64,000 nt of DNA. It comes from Neovahlkampfia damariscottae. Its lineage: Eukaryota; Heterolobosea; Selenaionea; Neovahlkampfiida; Neovahlkampfiidae. The stretch is taken from assembly GCA_016618085.1 (NCBI GenBank), contig JABLTG010000108.1:1-64000 (forward strand), given 5' to 3'. Position numbers and translations under genes: made by a program. Of the stretch, positions 19,499-35,500 are shown in pieces (position 1 is the stretch's first letter; each line of letters begins with the position of its first letter). Below the pieces are notes generated by a model, which was not told the DNA's origin, searched no databases, and worked only from the letters and a program-made list of their open reading frames with translations.

Positions 19499-19571
19499 TG
19501 GACCACTAGGGAATCGAACCCTAGACCTCCTGCTTGCAAAGCAGGCGCTCTACCAACTGAGCTAGAAGCCC
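19499..19571 (-). tRNA. tRNA-Ala (anticodon TGC)
   Basis: A complete 73-nt cloverleaf without intron: D arm GCTC/GAGC, anticodon arm CCTGC-TTTGCAA-GCAGG, T arm TAGGG-TTCGATT-CCCTA, discriminator A. The acceptor stem has the G3:U70 wobble pair, the universal identity element of alanine tRNA. One U:U mismatch (position 6:67) and a second wobble in the acceptor stem are slightly unusual. CCA is not encoded, as in eukaryotes. Confidence 0.95.
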
Positions 19572-19657
19572 TTTGATGTCTTCAATTCTGAGGTGGAGGT
19601 ACGATCTATTAATGTTGAATTATCAAAAATTCTAATTTAATTCAACATCTGCAATTT

Positions 19658-20298
19658 ATGCTGTCCACAAATAAAAAAAGTCCAATGTTCATCAAAAAAG
19701 AATCTAAAGAAAAGATTGAAATACTCTCAAGAAAAATTTCACAACAACAATCAGCGATATCTCTTCTTGAAGTAAAAATATAATTTATGTTTTAGTTTTC
19801 CAGTTAGAATTGAAAGAAGCAAAAAGAATTATTTCTAAATTGCAATTATCAAAGGAAGAATATGATGATTTGAAATTTCAAAAGCAGAATCTTTCAAATA
19901 AATTGATCAAAGTGTACAAAGAAAACCTCACAAGACAGGAAGAAGAAAAGAAATGCAGAGTTCAAATCAAGAATTTGCTTGAAGAAAACGACATTTTAAA
20001 GAAGCACCAAAAAATCATTGACAAATTGAAAACAATAGTACAAGGGAAACCTGAAAGGGACCTCAAAACCTCTTATGAAAAAATGAAGAAAATCTTGATT
20101 TTGGAATACCAAAAGAAGGAGATTCCAAGAGAAAAAATGTTCTCAGATTTGAAAGAAATGAGAAAATTCTCTCAACAAAGAAGAGATTCCACCTTGAATC
20201 TTGAAAATTTGAAAGATAAATACGAACAACTAGAAACGTTTTCAAGTTTAAATAAGAAAAGAATTCATTCAAGAACTGCTTCTGTAAATTTCAAATGA
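19658..20298 (+). CDS. Coiled-coil protein of unknown function
   Basis: Exons 19658-19771 and 19804-20298 (32-nt intron) give 202 residues, almost entirely heptad-like: ISLLE-LELKEAKRIISKLQLSK around the splice, then long Lys/Glu/Leu-rich helices with two short breaks. No catalytic domain, signal peptide or membrane segment. A second in-frame ATG at 19685, inside the sequence CCAATG, could serve as an alternative start. It could be a cytoskeletal or centrosomal scaffold, but that is only a guess from composition. Confidence 0.65.
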
Positions 20299-20302
20299 AG
20301 AT

Positions 20303-20515
20303 TTATTTTTCAATTCCCAAATCATTCATTATATCTTCTAATTCTTTTTTTTCTTCAGAAGATTCTTTGAAATCATTTTCTTGTTTAGATTCTTTTGGAT
20401 CATCTTCTGGTATCAAATCAATAGTTGGCATTGATAATTCCACTCTTTGAGATGAAATAACATCAAATTTTTCCTCGAGATCATTAAAATCTCTTTTTGA
20501 TTTTATATCATTCAT
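20303..20515 (-). CDS. Small acidic ORF overlapping the stop of the giant gene
   Basis: 70 codons starting with an ATG that overlaps the TGA stop of the giant receptor gene as ATGA. It is hydrophilic, rich in Asp, Glu, Lys and Ser, with a final EDIMNDLGIEK. It may be a last exon of the giant gene: a GTGGAT donor before its stop and an AGAG acceptor would join in phase, though the donor is weak. Otherwise it is a chance frame. I see no independent promoter box. Confidence 0.3.
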   Translation of the reverse strand: MNDIKSKRDFNDLEEKFDVISSQRVELSMPTIDLIPEDDPKESKQENDFKESSEEKKELEDIMNDLGIEK

Positions 20516-23500
20516 TTATGTTTTTTGATGATCACAGATCCACTAAAATCATTTGGATCAATTTTACTATCTTTTTTTGATATTTTGGATGATGAAAGAA
20601 GCGACGAGAACTGATTTCCCTTTTTCAATAATTGAGGAGAATTTGGATATCTAAAGTCTCCCGTACTATTTTCATTTTCACCTTTGAGTTGTGATTCAAT
20701 TCTTTGCATTTCCATTTTTGCTAATTCTTTTTCTTCTGCTTTCGACATTTTTTTATTTTCACTTTTGTATTTCTTTAATGTTTTTTGAAATTCAGTATCT
20801 CCTTTTAATTGTTTTAAATAAGAATCTAATTCTTTTTCTTCTTCTGTTTTCTTTTTGAATTTTTTTGCAATTTTTGAAGTCACTTTTGTTCCTTTTCTTT
20901 GAACTAAAAATAATTTTCTTTTCATTCTTTCTATTGATAATAAATCAAAAAATATATCATTCATTGATGTGAAATTCTCTTCTGGCGTATCAGAATCAGT
21001 CTTAAAATTCATTGGTTTAAAATCATAATCAACATCCCATGGCACATTTTTAATATAAAACATATCTTCATTTTCATCTCTTTCATGTAATGCAACAATT
21101 AATTTTCTTGTATCATCTTCATGTTGTTGATTTTGCATTAATCTTCTTAATTTTAATTTTAATTTTTTTTTATCATTTTTTCTTCTTGTATTTGCATCCC
21201 ATAAAATCATTGAAACAACAATTAATGTACTTCCAATCATTACAATAAACGCTAACCATTCAGCAAATACTTTTGTTCCAGTTGGAAATTGATCAACAAA
21301 AAATAAGAATCCAAAGAATAATGTTGCCATTGTAACTATAATAACAAAATAATCCATTACATTATGAAATTTTCTTTTGAATGGAACAAAAGTTGTATGT
21401 AATAAAAATCCCATAAATAACAAAAAAATACCTGCAACAATAACTAACATTTCATCCAAGAAAATATAAAGAACTGATAAAATTGTCTTTCTCATTGTAA
21501 TTACAGCTTCCCAAAAGAATAATTTGTTTCTAAAACGTGATAACATAAATTTGTTTCTTTCTCTAAAATTAGTTTCTAAACTCCATTTTGAATAATTGAA
21601 ATACACTAAAATGAAATATACCATTGCACCTCCTCCAAAAAGAATATACCAAACAATAGTCAATGGCATCATAGTGAACCATGTTGAATCATAATAACAA
21701 CGAATATCAGGTGAACTATCTAATGTATAAGTACCATCAGGTTGTTGAGTACAAACAAAAACTTCAGATGCTGTGGTCATAATGAAGATAAAAGAAAAAC
21801 TTAAAAATGCAAAGAATGCATTGATGATTCTGTTTAGAATTTTAACTAATTCTCTACTTCCTGATTTATGAGTTGAAGACCAAATAAAAATATTTCCAAT
21901 TGTTCCAAAAATGTTTCTAATTGTTCTACCAATATTTTTCCAAATTTTGTTTGATTTTTTAATATTTTCATCTTCATCATCTGAATCTACTGGTAATATT
22001 GGTTTAATGAATTTAACTTTGATTTTTGCAAGTTGTAATACTTTTCCAATTCCAGTTGCGATTACAGATCTTAGAATTAAAATGGAATATAAAATTCCAA
22101 AACTTATTAAAAAGTAAATTGGCATTAACATTTGTAACACCCAAAGTGAAACATAATTCATTCCAGGAAAGATACAATTTGGACTCAAGAAATCAGTATT
22201 AAAATTTGCAACTGATGATGCAGTGAGTGTTCCTCCAATTAAAGATGGCCATTGAATATCAAATCTAGCAAACATTGAAATTACTTGCCAAAATGAAAAA
22301 GCAATAGCAATAGAAGCGATATGATGAACTTTAGCAGATGATAAAACAAAAAATAATGATGTTAAAACAGCTAACCCACCTCCAATTGCTAATAAACGAA
22401 TCCAAACTAAAAATGGATCTCCACAAGCTCCACATTTCCCTCTGAATTTATAATAATTATCTCTACATTGACCACATCGAATACCTGAATATCCAATGGT
22501 ACAATTTTCAGGTTTTCCTCCTGGACATGATTCTTTTGGAACACAAGCATAAAAATTATGAAAATTATCTTTGGAATTCCAATATCCAGGAAGTGCAATT
22601 GGTTCAGTTGTATTGTAAGTACAAACAGCTCCAGTTGGACATGGAATACATTTTCTAAATGCACCAGCATGTTGTTCTAATTCCAGATTTAAATAAAAAC
22701 CTTTATCACACAAACAGTCTTCATGTGTTGTAGATGATTTTTTGAAACCAGTTGTATTTGTTGGACATGATTCACAAGAAAGAGATCCTGCGAAAGTACT
22801 TGATGTTCCAATTTCACATTGAATACATTCATATAATCCACCAGTTGGTTTATAAGTTCCAGGAGGACAAAGATTACAAGCTTCTTTATAAGTACTTGCT
22901 GTATATCCCGCATCACATGTTGTGTATTGAAATGATGTTTCATTTACTTCATGCCAGTCAATTTTATTGTATGATAATGATACTGTAACTATATTTGCTG
23001 GATGTGGTGGTGCTGTACAAACGACAGAAGTTGATGATTGCCTTTCACAAACTTTTTCACAAAGGATATTACCAAATTTACAATAAATGTAAGGTGCAGA
23101 TGTTCTGATATCAACAATTCCTGTTCCAAGAAAAGTAATCTGATATCCACCATAGGAAGCACCAATTTTCGGAACAGTTTGTTCTAAAAATGGTGCAGTG
23201 TAAAATTCAATATCATAACCTTTTACATTAATTTCATTTTGTGCATTTTTTAATGTCAAATAAATACTTGTTCTATTTTCCATTAATTCTTTTGGAATTG
23301 GGCAATACATTTTAATTGTGCTATTCGTTTCTTGAATTAAAATTGGTGCTATTTCGTATAATTCATTTCCTAAAATGGCATTACTTTTATCCAAATAAAC
23401 AGAACAATTCTTTCCTAATTCTAAAGTTAATCCATAAATAGTAACATTTAAATCATGTCTAACAGTAAATAATGGTGAAATTCCAGTGAATACAGGTTGT

Positions 23501-26500
23501 GGGAATGAATTTTCATAAACATATGAAGTAAAAATAAAATCATTTCCACTGTTAAAACTAAGTCCTAATTGTAATTCTAATGGATAACGAACTTCATAAG
23601 TGATATTTAATCTTTCAATTTTTGGTGAAATAAATGTTATTCTTGTTGATGATTCGACATTAAATTCAGAAATAGATGTGATATCATAAGTTCCTTCAGA
23701 ATTTTTTAAAATCAATTTGATATCTGCTTTATCAATTGTTGTGTCAAATTGTTTTCCAATAATTTCTGAATTTAAATCTCTTGATGATAAAAAATTTAAT
23801 AAATTTTTCACATCGGTGTCAATTGGTTTTACACTAACAATGGAATAAGGATCAATTAATTTATCATATTTTAGAACTGGATGATAATTAACACCATCAT
23901 TGAATGACATTGAAATATCAAGTGAAATACCTCGACTGGTTGATGGTAAATTCAAACTCACTTCATTTTCATTTATACTTCCAGGAACATTCATTGAAGC
24001 AATGGTCGAAAATAAAGTATCAAAAATTGATATTTTGAATTGAACTGATTTGAAATTCTTAAAATCACCATTAACTGAAATAAGTTGTGTGTTATTTTGA
24101 ATGATAGTTCTATTCGGTTTTACCCAAAGTATTGAAGAAGTTGTGTCAAAATTATAAACTGTAATATCATTGGAAGATGAAAAATACATTTCATTCCAAT
24201 TTTTATCATTATCGAAAAGTCCAATTTTCATTGTATATTTTCCTTCAAATTGGGGAGCTGTTTTTAACCAACATGAATCAAAATTAGAACAATCAACATT
24301 TAAATAATAACTTGAATTATGATATAAACGACAATCAAAAGAAGCATTTGATGGTTTGTATAAATTAGATTTTGGAAATCCAAGAATCTTAATTCCAACA
24401 CTATTCATTCCTAAAGCAATTATTGAAGGTGAAACTGAAAATAAATGATATTTTGAAAGAGTTACAGTGATTTTCGAATTGATATAATTTGATCCACCAT
24501 TAAACGATAATTTAACTGATAAATCACGTGGTAATTCCATTTTCAAATCATACCAAGGTGAAATGGTTGTTTTAATGTGAGTTGAATTGATAAAAACACC
24601 TGAACTTTCACGTTTCACATAATCATCATAAATTGAAACTAAAATATCTGAACTGTTGAAAAAGTTACTTCCAATCACATATATGTCAGTTGGTTGAATA
24701 TATGACAATTGAGTAGATGAAATAGCATCAACAAGAATCAAAGTGTCATCAAAAACAATTAAATCTCTTCCTAAACTCTGATAATGTTTGAAATCTATAG
24801 AAACACGCATATCATAATTTCCAACAGCATTTAGTTCTGGAACATTGCACAACAATAAAAATGAATTTTCAACTGAACACGCATCACTTGCTATTTGTGA
24901 AACTCCAGCAATCTGAAATCCAAATGATTCACCAGAAAACAATATTGGTTGTGATGTATGAATATAAACTTGTGTTTTGGAATCCTTTTTCACATACATT
25001 GAAGGTTTGAGTTCTTTCATTGTGATTAATGAGTATACAGTGAAATAAGGATTTAATTTAAAACCATAGATTCCATCAATACTGAATATCATTGGAAATT
25101 TCTTTGGAGTGTTCCAATTTGAAATATTCTTGTGGAGATTTGGAAAGGTGCATGTGACTGACTGTGGATTCTCTTCTTCACTATCTGGAAAAGTGCAATC
25201 TTCCATCTGAATTTTTGAAGGTCCAAAATCAATAGACAAAGAATAATTGTATAGTTTATAGTCTGTTGGATATCCATATGAAAAGTCCAATACAACAGGA
25301 AATTTTCCAGAAGACAAACCTCTGTTTGGTTTCATTTCTGGAATTTCCAATAAAGAAGTTATTTTGGCAGCATTTGGAGATATCACAACATCTCCATATT
25401 CTGAGGCGAATATCAACTTAAGCTCATATTGATAACTTTCAACACTAGAAGGAGTTCCAAAAGTTTTGAATAAACAACTTAAATGTGAGGTATTGATTCC
25501 AGGTTGATACTCTGAATCTAATAAATCAAAAGATACATCAGATGATCTTGTATCATTTTCTGTGAATGTGAAATTACATTTAAATTTGAATCTATTGTAA
25601 TTTAATATTTGTGCTACATTAGCAATGATTTTGACAGGTTTATAAAGTCTTTCATAATATGAAATTAAATATGGTTTTAAATGTTCAAATGTCATCTGAG
25701 AATAGTAATAAGTCAAATAATCAACTTCAAATCCTTTGGAAATCTCTCCAGATTTTGAATGAGAAATATAAAATGTTAAATTTAATTGAGATGGTAATGC
25801 AGTTATAGTTTCAATATTACTTTGAGAAAAAGCACATAATGGTGTATTTCCTGAATAATCACAATTAATTTTTGATGTAATTGGAAAATCTACAACTGGA
25901 GTCATATTTAATTGATAATTGAACATTCCTAATGATGGTAATGTGAACAACATTGCAGAAGGATTTTTCAGTGTGTTTTCATTCACAAGTCTTTTGATAT
26001 TCCATGAAATGGGTTCTCTGATGAATAAATAAGCTTGGAAATCTGAAGTAACTGAAAAATTATGATTTCCATTTGTGTCCATGAATAAAGAAACTTTTAA
26101 CATTTCTACAACATTTGAGAATGTCTTTTTTTCAATGTGACAATTAAATGATCTTTTGGAGTTTCCATTATTCAAAGCTTTGGAATATAACACTCCATCA
26201 TTCATTGATTCATATCGACAAAATAAACCTCTTGAAATTAACAAATCATTTTCAATGTTCAAAGTAATTTCATCAGATAATGAACTAATTCCATTAAATT
26301 TATGACCTTGAGAAAATGGAAATATTGAAATTGTTGATATTTGATTCAAGAAATAAAATTGTGAATTTGAATCTTGATTTGTACTGAATGGAATAGAAAT
26401 CTTTGTTGTTTTTGAAACAATGTTAATTGAAGTAAAATTTGAAAAATCAATTGATTTTACAGTTCCAATTAAACATTCAAATACACTTCCTTTTAACACA

Positions 26501-29500
26501 GCATCTGTTACAACCCCAGAAAAAACACATTTATATTCAACTCTTGATCCATAAAAATCGGATGTTAAACTTGAATTTAATTGAACTTTTTGTGATTTAG
26601 AAATACTTGCGAATGGTGTAACACTTGTGATATTGATATTATTGATGAACATAATATCTAATGAATTACTTGAAACTTGAATTTCACCTTTGTAAGCATA
26701 AGAATCTCTGTACCATAATGTTGCAACTGTAGCTGTTTCAATTGATGCTGATGAAGAACAAATGTATTGTTTTGGGATTATTGGATCAAAATAAGTTTTT
26801 ACAAATGAATTTCCAATTTTACATTGAACTTTTGATTTTTGTTCGTCCAATAAGAGTGATCCATCATTCAATTTAATTGTAAAATTGGTAATTTGATTTG
26901 TATATCCAATATTATTGGTTCCTGAAACAAATTCAATTATTGATGTTGAAAGAATAGTGATATTTTTTGCTGTTGAAATTGGAAACATTGATCTGAATTC
27001 AATACTATGAATATTTTTGTAAAATAATTGAATTTCAAATGTTCCTTTTGGATCTAATACTGATAATGGTGTAATATCATTTTGAACAGTAATTTCGTTA
27101 TTTAAAGTTCCAAAAGAAATATCAGTACGATAAGATAAAAGTGGTGCAAATACACCAATTAATTCTCCTTGAATCATTGTGACATTTTTATCCAATGTAA
27201 TATTTAGTGGAAATGTTAAATCTTTTCCAGAAACAACTTGTGGATAAAAATCAACAATTTCTCTTTTTTCATAAACAATCCAATGAACAGATAAATTCTT
27301 TCCTTTCAATGATGATTCAGAAAATTTCAAAGCATAAGAATTGAATGATGGAGCAATAGTTGAAGGTAATTCTGGAGTTGAACAATATAATGATGAAATA
27401 TTCTTAAAACAATCAAATTGATATTTTGAATCTAAATTTGAATCAATGAATGTTACATTGGATTCAATATGATTATATTCTGCGATAATAACCTTTTCAT
27501 TTCCAATTGGTAATCCAAAAGCAGGTTGAAAATAATCAGAACTAATAAAATTGAATGTTTCATCAATTAATGTTAATTTTCTTTCAATTCCTTTTGATGT
27601 CATCCAAATACTCAAAAGAGGTTTTCCTTCAATAAATGATGAAACATCACATTCAAATTTTCCATCTGATAATTTTGTTGCCTGAACAACATTTTCATAA
27701 ACATTTCCAATATATCCATATTTGCATGTAAAATTAGAATTTCCATAATCAAGAGATGTATCAAATCCAGTTGCAATAGTTAATGTATTTGTACGATTTA
27801 CAATTGCAGCAAGTGGTGAAATACCTGTAATCAATGCTGTTTTAGCAAAAATTAATTCTAATGTATTGGAAGAAATTTGAAAACTAAAATCATTTTCTTT
27901 ATACCACAAACTTAATTGTTTTTTTCCTCCAAAATTCGTTTTAGTTAATGCTCGAAATTGAAAAGTATTTCCAAATGATGTTGTGAAATTATTAATCGTT
28001 GCAAATCCAGATGAATCAGATAATTTTAATGCAAAATATTCAGTTAAATGTGAAGGAATGAATGTGGTAATATTCACAAAATATTCGACTTGTGTTTCAG
28101 TTAATGAAAATTGAACTTGAGATTCATATGAAAATGAAATACTTGAAGGTGTTAAATAATAAAGTTTAGTGATTGATTCATTCAATGTTATATAAATATT
28201 CTTATTTCCAGATAAATTTGGAATTCTAAAGAATGATTTTAATTGAATAATATTTGATTGATGATCATTATAAATTATTGGACATTTGATTGATTTATCT
28301 GTTAATTTGACACCCAATGAATTATTTTTGTTGTATTCACAATAAAAATCAATATTTTCTTTGAATTCATTTCTCATTGATTCTTGAATGAACGTTAATG
28401 TTAAATTGATGTTATTTCCAATTTTAGATGCATGTGGAAATAAATCCATAATTTCACGATTTTTGTATAAAATCAATCCTTGATGAACATTCAATAAATC
28501 TGAGAAAATAGAAGATACTTTTTCATATTGAACTTTAAATCCTAATGAATAAATATCAAGTGTTGATTGTTCAATAATATTAATTTTTGAACATGAAATA
28601 ATACCAGTTCCATTGATAGAACATGGGAATTCATTTCCAAGATTTGATATAATTTTATGTTTCAAATCATGATAATTTGAAGGAACAATAAATGAATTTG
28701 AATTATTTTTTGATAAAATCAATGTTTTACTTTCTTCAAAAGTTGTAAATTCAGGAATGAATTTCAATGAAACAATTTGGATCATTGAACTTGTTGTTGA
28801 AATAATTCCACCAAGTCCATCTTCAGTTGAATTAATAAATAAAGAAATTGGAACAACTTCTTCAATTCCTAGTGTATTGAATGAACAACTGAATATATTT
28901 TCATTTGATTCACTATTAACACTTGGAATATCATTTGAATAAATTCTACAATAATATGAATAAGAAGGATGTAATTTCTTTGAAATATTGAATTCAACTG
29001 TTAATTTAGAATTTTGTTGTGAAATTGAATCTCCAACATAAGGTAATTCACTTAAAAATGTTACATTTTCTTTGAATAAATTTGAAGTCATGGTAAAATT
29101 AACAATTTCTGAAAAATGAGATGATGATACTTGTATTTCATAATCGATTCTCATTGGAGTATGTGTTAATGATATACCATCGATTGAACAAATTGAAATT
29201 GGAGAACTAAAATCACATTTAACTAATTTTGATGGATTTTTAGTTGAATATTCAGGAATTAACTTCATTTTATAATCATCAAAACTAACTTTGGTATGTT
29301 GTAATTTTAATGGATTTGTAAAATTAAGTGTAAAATTAGTATTGAAATAATGAGGTGTAATTGTGTTTGGAATCAAAATTTGAATTGGTTCTTTTAAATA
29401 CACATAGGTTAAATTATTTGAAGTTAAAATAAAGTTTAAATTTGAATTTTGATCAGAAACATTCATAAAAAGATTAAATCCAATTAATTCTGATGTTGAT

Positions 29501-32500
29501 AATAAATTATTCACTTCCATGAAACAAGAAACTAATTTAGTGTTTCCATTCACAAATTTTGCACGCGAGTAACTAATTTTTCCATTATGATTATAAGCAC
29601 AATTTAATCCAACATCAGTGAATAAATCACTTGAACTTGTAATTTGAACACTTGAATTTTTGTTATTGGACGAAATTGAAAATTTATCTATAAATGGATA
29701 TAAATAATTCGTTTGAATAAGATCCATAAAAATGAATTCAATATGGTTAGATGTTCCAATTACTGACTCTCCAGTCGGAATATAAACAGCCCAAATAGTT
29801 ATATTAATCTTTTTTCCAGTTAATGAGAAAATATTTGATTTGAAAATAGGATTAATGAATGTTGCATCATATGTTGATGAATCATAATGAACTTCAAATC
29901 TTACTTTTCCTGAATAATTAACATTCACATAATTATTCCATAATTGAATTGTTGAATTACTTATTAATGCACCAACAGGATCAATCTTTGAAATAGAAAA
30001 TAGTTTAAAAAATCCAAATATCAATTGATTGTTATTGAGTGTTAAAATCGATTCTGTTGTTGTTGTGATACTAGGCACAAATGAATATTCTACTCCAGTA
30101 ATAATATTTGAACGATTTACATCAGGATTTCCGAAATAAATGTCATATCCTGAAATACTTCCACTGACGGATTCTTGAACTTTGAATACGATAGTGGATG
30201 ATGATGTACCACAATTCTTCACATTTCTACTAATTTCTTTACCCTTATAAGTAACAACAACATCACTACAATCAGATTTCATGTTTTTTGATAATATTAA
30301 AGATCCAGTGTCAACTTTAGTGTATTTTAAATATAAAGAGGTATCCAAAGCATTAGTTGAAACAAATGTCAAATTTTTGAAATTTTTAAAGGTATTGTGA
30401 ATATTTTGAACTTTGAATGCTCCATATTCTTTGAAACTCATTCCAATATTCTTGAAACCTGCTGTGGATGTTAAAATAGAACATCCATAATTTGAGACAG
30501 AAACTAAAGATGTTGTAACATAATTCCCATCAAATTTACAAACTACTCTATCACGATAATTCAGTGGAATATTTGCTGAATCTAATTTCACAATTGCATC
30601 ATATGAAACTAATGTATTTCCAAATTGTTTACTTGTTGAATCATATGAAATAGATCCAAAATTGAAGAAAAATAATGAAATAAAATTCAAAGATAATTCA
30701 CTTCTGAATCCTTTTGAATCTTTAAACCAAAATGTTAAATTTCTATGAATCGTTGAGGTAATGATACATTTGAATTCATTTGAATTAATTCTGGTTGCTG
30801 GAATAATTGTTAAATCTTCTAATTGACATTCTAGAGAAGAAGCCAATGATTCATCAATATTTTCGGTGAATGAAAATTCAAAATTTCTTGTTCCTGATAT
30901 ACTTGTAATTGATGAAGATGGATAAATTGAACTCTTTTTGATTGTATAAAATTCAAATGGATTCTCATTTAAAATCATATTAAATGATTTATAAATTGCA
31001 TGAACATTAAACGTAAATGTATGTGATTTTGAATATGAAACTGAAAGACATTTGATCATTGTTGAATTCATTACAATTGCTGAATAATTTCCATTTTGAT
31101 GAACACAATAATAATTGATATTTAACATACTTGAATTTAAAGTTGAACTATTAAATTCAACATAAACATCAGTTATAACATTCGAAATAATTGCTTTTGG
31201 ATATATAGAAACAATTTTGTTTTTTTGATAAAAAATTGTTTCAATAGTTGAAATAACAACATTACCATCATGAAAACTGAGTGGAATTAGTAAAATATCA
31301 CCAGGAAATGAAATGGTTGATGATTTCTTACAATTTTGAATTTTACCTGATGAAAATAGACATGGAAAATCAATAGAATATCGAGTATTATTCAATTTAT
31401 AATTAAATCCAGATTTACCAGGTAATAAAGCACCATTTGTATCAGTTAATGAAATATCACCAATGAAACTCGAATAAATTTCAGGTGTTGTCAATTTTGT
31501 TGTGATTAACCAAAATGAAACATGATTTAATGATACTCTATGATTTTCAGAATATTCATATAAAATGATTTGTTTTTCACCTGTATTTGGAACAGTTAAA
31601 TTAAGAACACATGAAATTAATTTTCCATCCATTGAAATAGATTCTGACAAAACAAAATAACCATCTATAATAATTGCACATTTTACATTATTTCCAATAT
31701 TTTTTCTATATCTTGTCATATTTTGATCAGTTTTAATTTGAACAATTTGTGATTTTCCTGTATTATCTGAATGAATTAAATGACGGTCAATACTTGAAAT
31801 ATTTGAATAAGGTAAATTAATTAAATGAATATTAGTTGTAATTCTTTCTGTTAATGATGAATTATATTTATAACCGATAGATAAATATTGATCAATATCA
31901 TTCAATAATCCCGATCTTGAACAAATGATATTGTTATCATTGGTTGATTTACTTTTAGTAATAAAATCAATTGTATTACTTTTATCAAATTTAGTGGATA
32001 AACATCTAATTTTGCTTTTTCCTAAATAATATTTACAAATTGATTCAATGGTATAATTCAGTTTGAGATCAATTTCATGAGGTAACATCACATAATTTGA
32101 TAATTTTAAAGAAACAAAACTACAGGAATTTGAATCAAAACTTTCACAATAAAGTGATTTTTGATGATTCACTGTTGAAATAGTAAATGTATTTTCCAAC
32201 CATGTTTCTGGATAAATACCACATTCTTCATTTCCATCCATTATTAAACTTTCAAATTTTGTAAAATATGATTTTTGAACTTCATATTGATCTCCTGCAT
32301 TTGAAATACTATTATAACTTAAATTTAAAAGTCTTATTGAATTTGGAAGATAAATCTCAAATTTTGAAGATGATTTCATTGAATTTAATGATAAATCAAC
32401 TTTTTGTAATGATGTGAAATTTAACATATTTGGAATAGATCCAGTAAATCCTAAATTTCTTAATGATAATTCAATAATTCTGAAAGATGAATCACAAATA

Positions 32501-35500
32501 GTTTTAATATTTTGAACATTTTTGTTACAATAACATTCAGGTCCAAAATCAGTACATTCTTTGAACGATGTTTTATTTACTTTACATCCAATAGAACATG
32601 AAGAATTAACGAAATTATAAAGATCCGAAAATTCACAATTTTTACCATAATATGAAGTTTGACAAGTACAAATATCTTTTTCAGTACAATTTCCGTTTGT
32701 TGAACAAACATCTGAATTTGTTGAATCAATTCCAAAACAAATATTATTTTGACATTCATTTCCTGAATAACCAATATTACAACTACAATTATTAGGTGAT
32801 GAACAAGTTCCTCTTTTTATAGAAGTACATGAATTTGAATTATTTCCAGGTTTTCCAAAACAAATTGGAATTTCACAATCAAATCCAGTGTATTCATATT
32901 GACAATTGCAAATATTTGGTGAATTACATGTTCCATGATTTGAACAAACTGAAATAAATTCATTTGAAATTCCATTACAAATGGTATATTGACAATCATT
33001 TCCTGTGAATCCAGAATTACAAGTACAATTATTTGGAATTGAACAAGATCCTCTTGAATTACAAACAGATGAATTTGTGGATACAATTGAATTACAAATT
33101 GCATGCTCACAATTATTTCCAGTCCAACCTTGTTTACATTTGCAAATATCAGGATCACTGCAATTTCCATTTCCTGAACAAACATTGGACTTTAAAGAAC
33201 TAACCGAATAACAAACAGGTGAATTACAATCATTTCCTGACCATTGTGATGTACAATTACAATTATCAGGTCCAGTACAAATTCCTTTTGGATATGAACA
33301 ATTTTTAACTGCATCACAATCAAAAACTGAACAATTGGAATTATGCCATCCAGAAAAGCAAGAACAATTATTTGCACCAACACATAATCCATTTGCATTA
33401 CAATTATCAACATCAGTACAAACTGTAACATTACAATAAATTCCAGAATACCCAGAAGATAAACATTCACAAGTATCTGGTGAGTTACATCTACCATTTC
33501 CTGAACAAACTTGTGGGAAATTTGAAGCAATTCCAAAACAAATAGGTAAAGAACAATTTGATCCAGTATATTCCGAATTACAATTGCAAGAATTTGGTCC
33601 AATACAAGTTCCATGAGATGAACAATTATTTCTATCAAGACAAATGAATGTTTCACAATCATTTCCTGTCCAACCATCAAAACAATTACAAGTATTTGGA
33701 GAAGAACAAATTCCATTTGAAGAACAAACAGAAGATAAATTTGAAGAAATTTCGTTACAAATATTAAATTCACAATCTAATCCAATATATCCATCATTAC
33801 AATAACATTGTTCTTTTCCAATGCAACTTCCATTTGAATGACAAACACTTGAATCATTTGATAATTTTTCGTTGCAAGTAAAAATATCACATTTATCTCC
33901 AAAATATGAATTTGAACAAATACATTGATTTGGTTTGGAACAAGTTCCATTTCCAGAACAAACTAATTCTTGTGTTGAAGATACTCCATAACAAATTGGG
34001 TTTTCACAATTATTTCCATCATAAGATGAAGAACAAATGCAAGTATCAGGTGCAATACAATTTCCATTTCCAGAACAAATAGTTGAATCATTTGATAATT
34101 TTCCAAAACAAATTGGAATTTCACATTGGTTTCCAGAAAAACCACTTGTACAATTACAAGTATCTGAAGTAATACAAGTACCATTATTTCCTGAACATGC
34201 TGTTGGATCAGTTTCCCCAAAACAAATTGGAATTTCACATTTATTTCCTGTATATCCATCATCACAAATACATGTATTTGGAGCAATACAACGACCTTTG
34301 TTGGAACAAACACCATGAAAAGATGACAAAATTCCGAAACAAATTGATTTTTCGCATTCATCACCGGCTAAACCTGTTAAACATTCACATTTATTTCCAG
34401 CAACACAAGTACCATTTCCAGATGAACATGCAATTGGATTTACTTTTGAATAACAAATTGGTGTTTCACAAAAATCTCCTTGATATCCTTCTTTACAATC
34501 ACAAACATTTGGTGAAATGCAAGTTCCATTTTGATAATTACAAACTTTTGAATCACTTGAAGCAATGTCATTACATTTTGGATATTCACATTGATCTCCA
34601 GCATAATTTGTTGAACAATTACAAACATTTGGTGAAATACATGTTCCATTTCCTGCATTACACGCATTTGATCCAGATAATCCACCACAAATTGCGTTTT
34701 CACATTGAGTTCCAGTATAACCTGTACCACATGAACAAATATCTGGTGTAGTACAACTTCCATGACCTGAGCATACTTTTTCATTATCAGCAGGATGTTC
34801 AAAACAAATTGGTGTTTCACATTGTGTTCCTGTGTGCCCAGTGGCACAACGACAAGAATCTGGTGATATGCAAGAACCATGTGCAGAACAAACAGTTGGT
34901 TCATTGGAAAGAATTCCAAAACATTTTGGATATTGACATTCATTTCCTGCATAATTTTCATTACAAACACATGTGTTTGGAGCTGAGCAAGTTCCATTTT
35001 GATTGTTACAAACCGATGCATCATTATTGAGTGTTCCATAACATAAATAATTTTCACAGTATGTGCCAGAATATCCAGTAGCACAATAACATTTGTCCAA
35101 ATTTCCTTTATGGTTTGATCAAAAAATTTAATTATTTACCTCCAATTGTTTTACAATCTCCATTATTATTACAATAGCCATTAAATCCAATGAAATTAAT
35201 ATCAGAGAGTGTGACTGTTTGTGGTTGCGGTTTTCCATCTATATTTCTGGTACCCACATAACCAACACCTACATAGAAAGTCCCAGTAAAAGTGATGGTT
35301 TGTTGGTCAACATAATTCCAATTATTCCCTGAGTCCGTTGAATAGTAACAAGTGATAGTGCTCCCAGATTTGGTGATTTTGATATGACTTCCGAATGGGA
35401 CATTTAGTTGTGAATATGCTTTGACAGAGTTTGTTCCTTTGGTTTTTCTGTAATAATGATAAGCTCTTTGATCTCTTGGAATCATACAAGCTGACATTAA

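Noticed and set aside
34197-34751. 184-codon plus-strand frame opposite EGF repeats
   Set aside because: His/Leu/Tyr-rich shadow of Cys/Gly/Asn codons; no start context or homology.
32577-35084. Long overlapping open frames on both strands through the EGF-repeat region
   Set aside because: They mirror the codon rhythm of the EGF repeats in other phases, contain no recognisable domain, and overlap a clearly coding frame.
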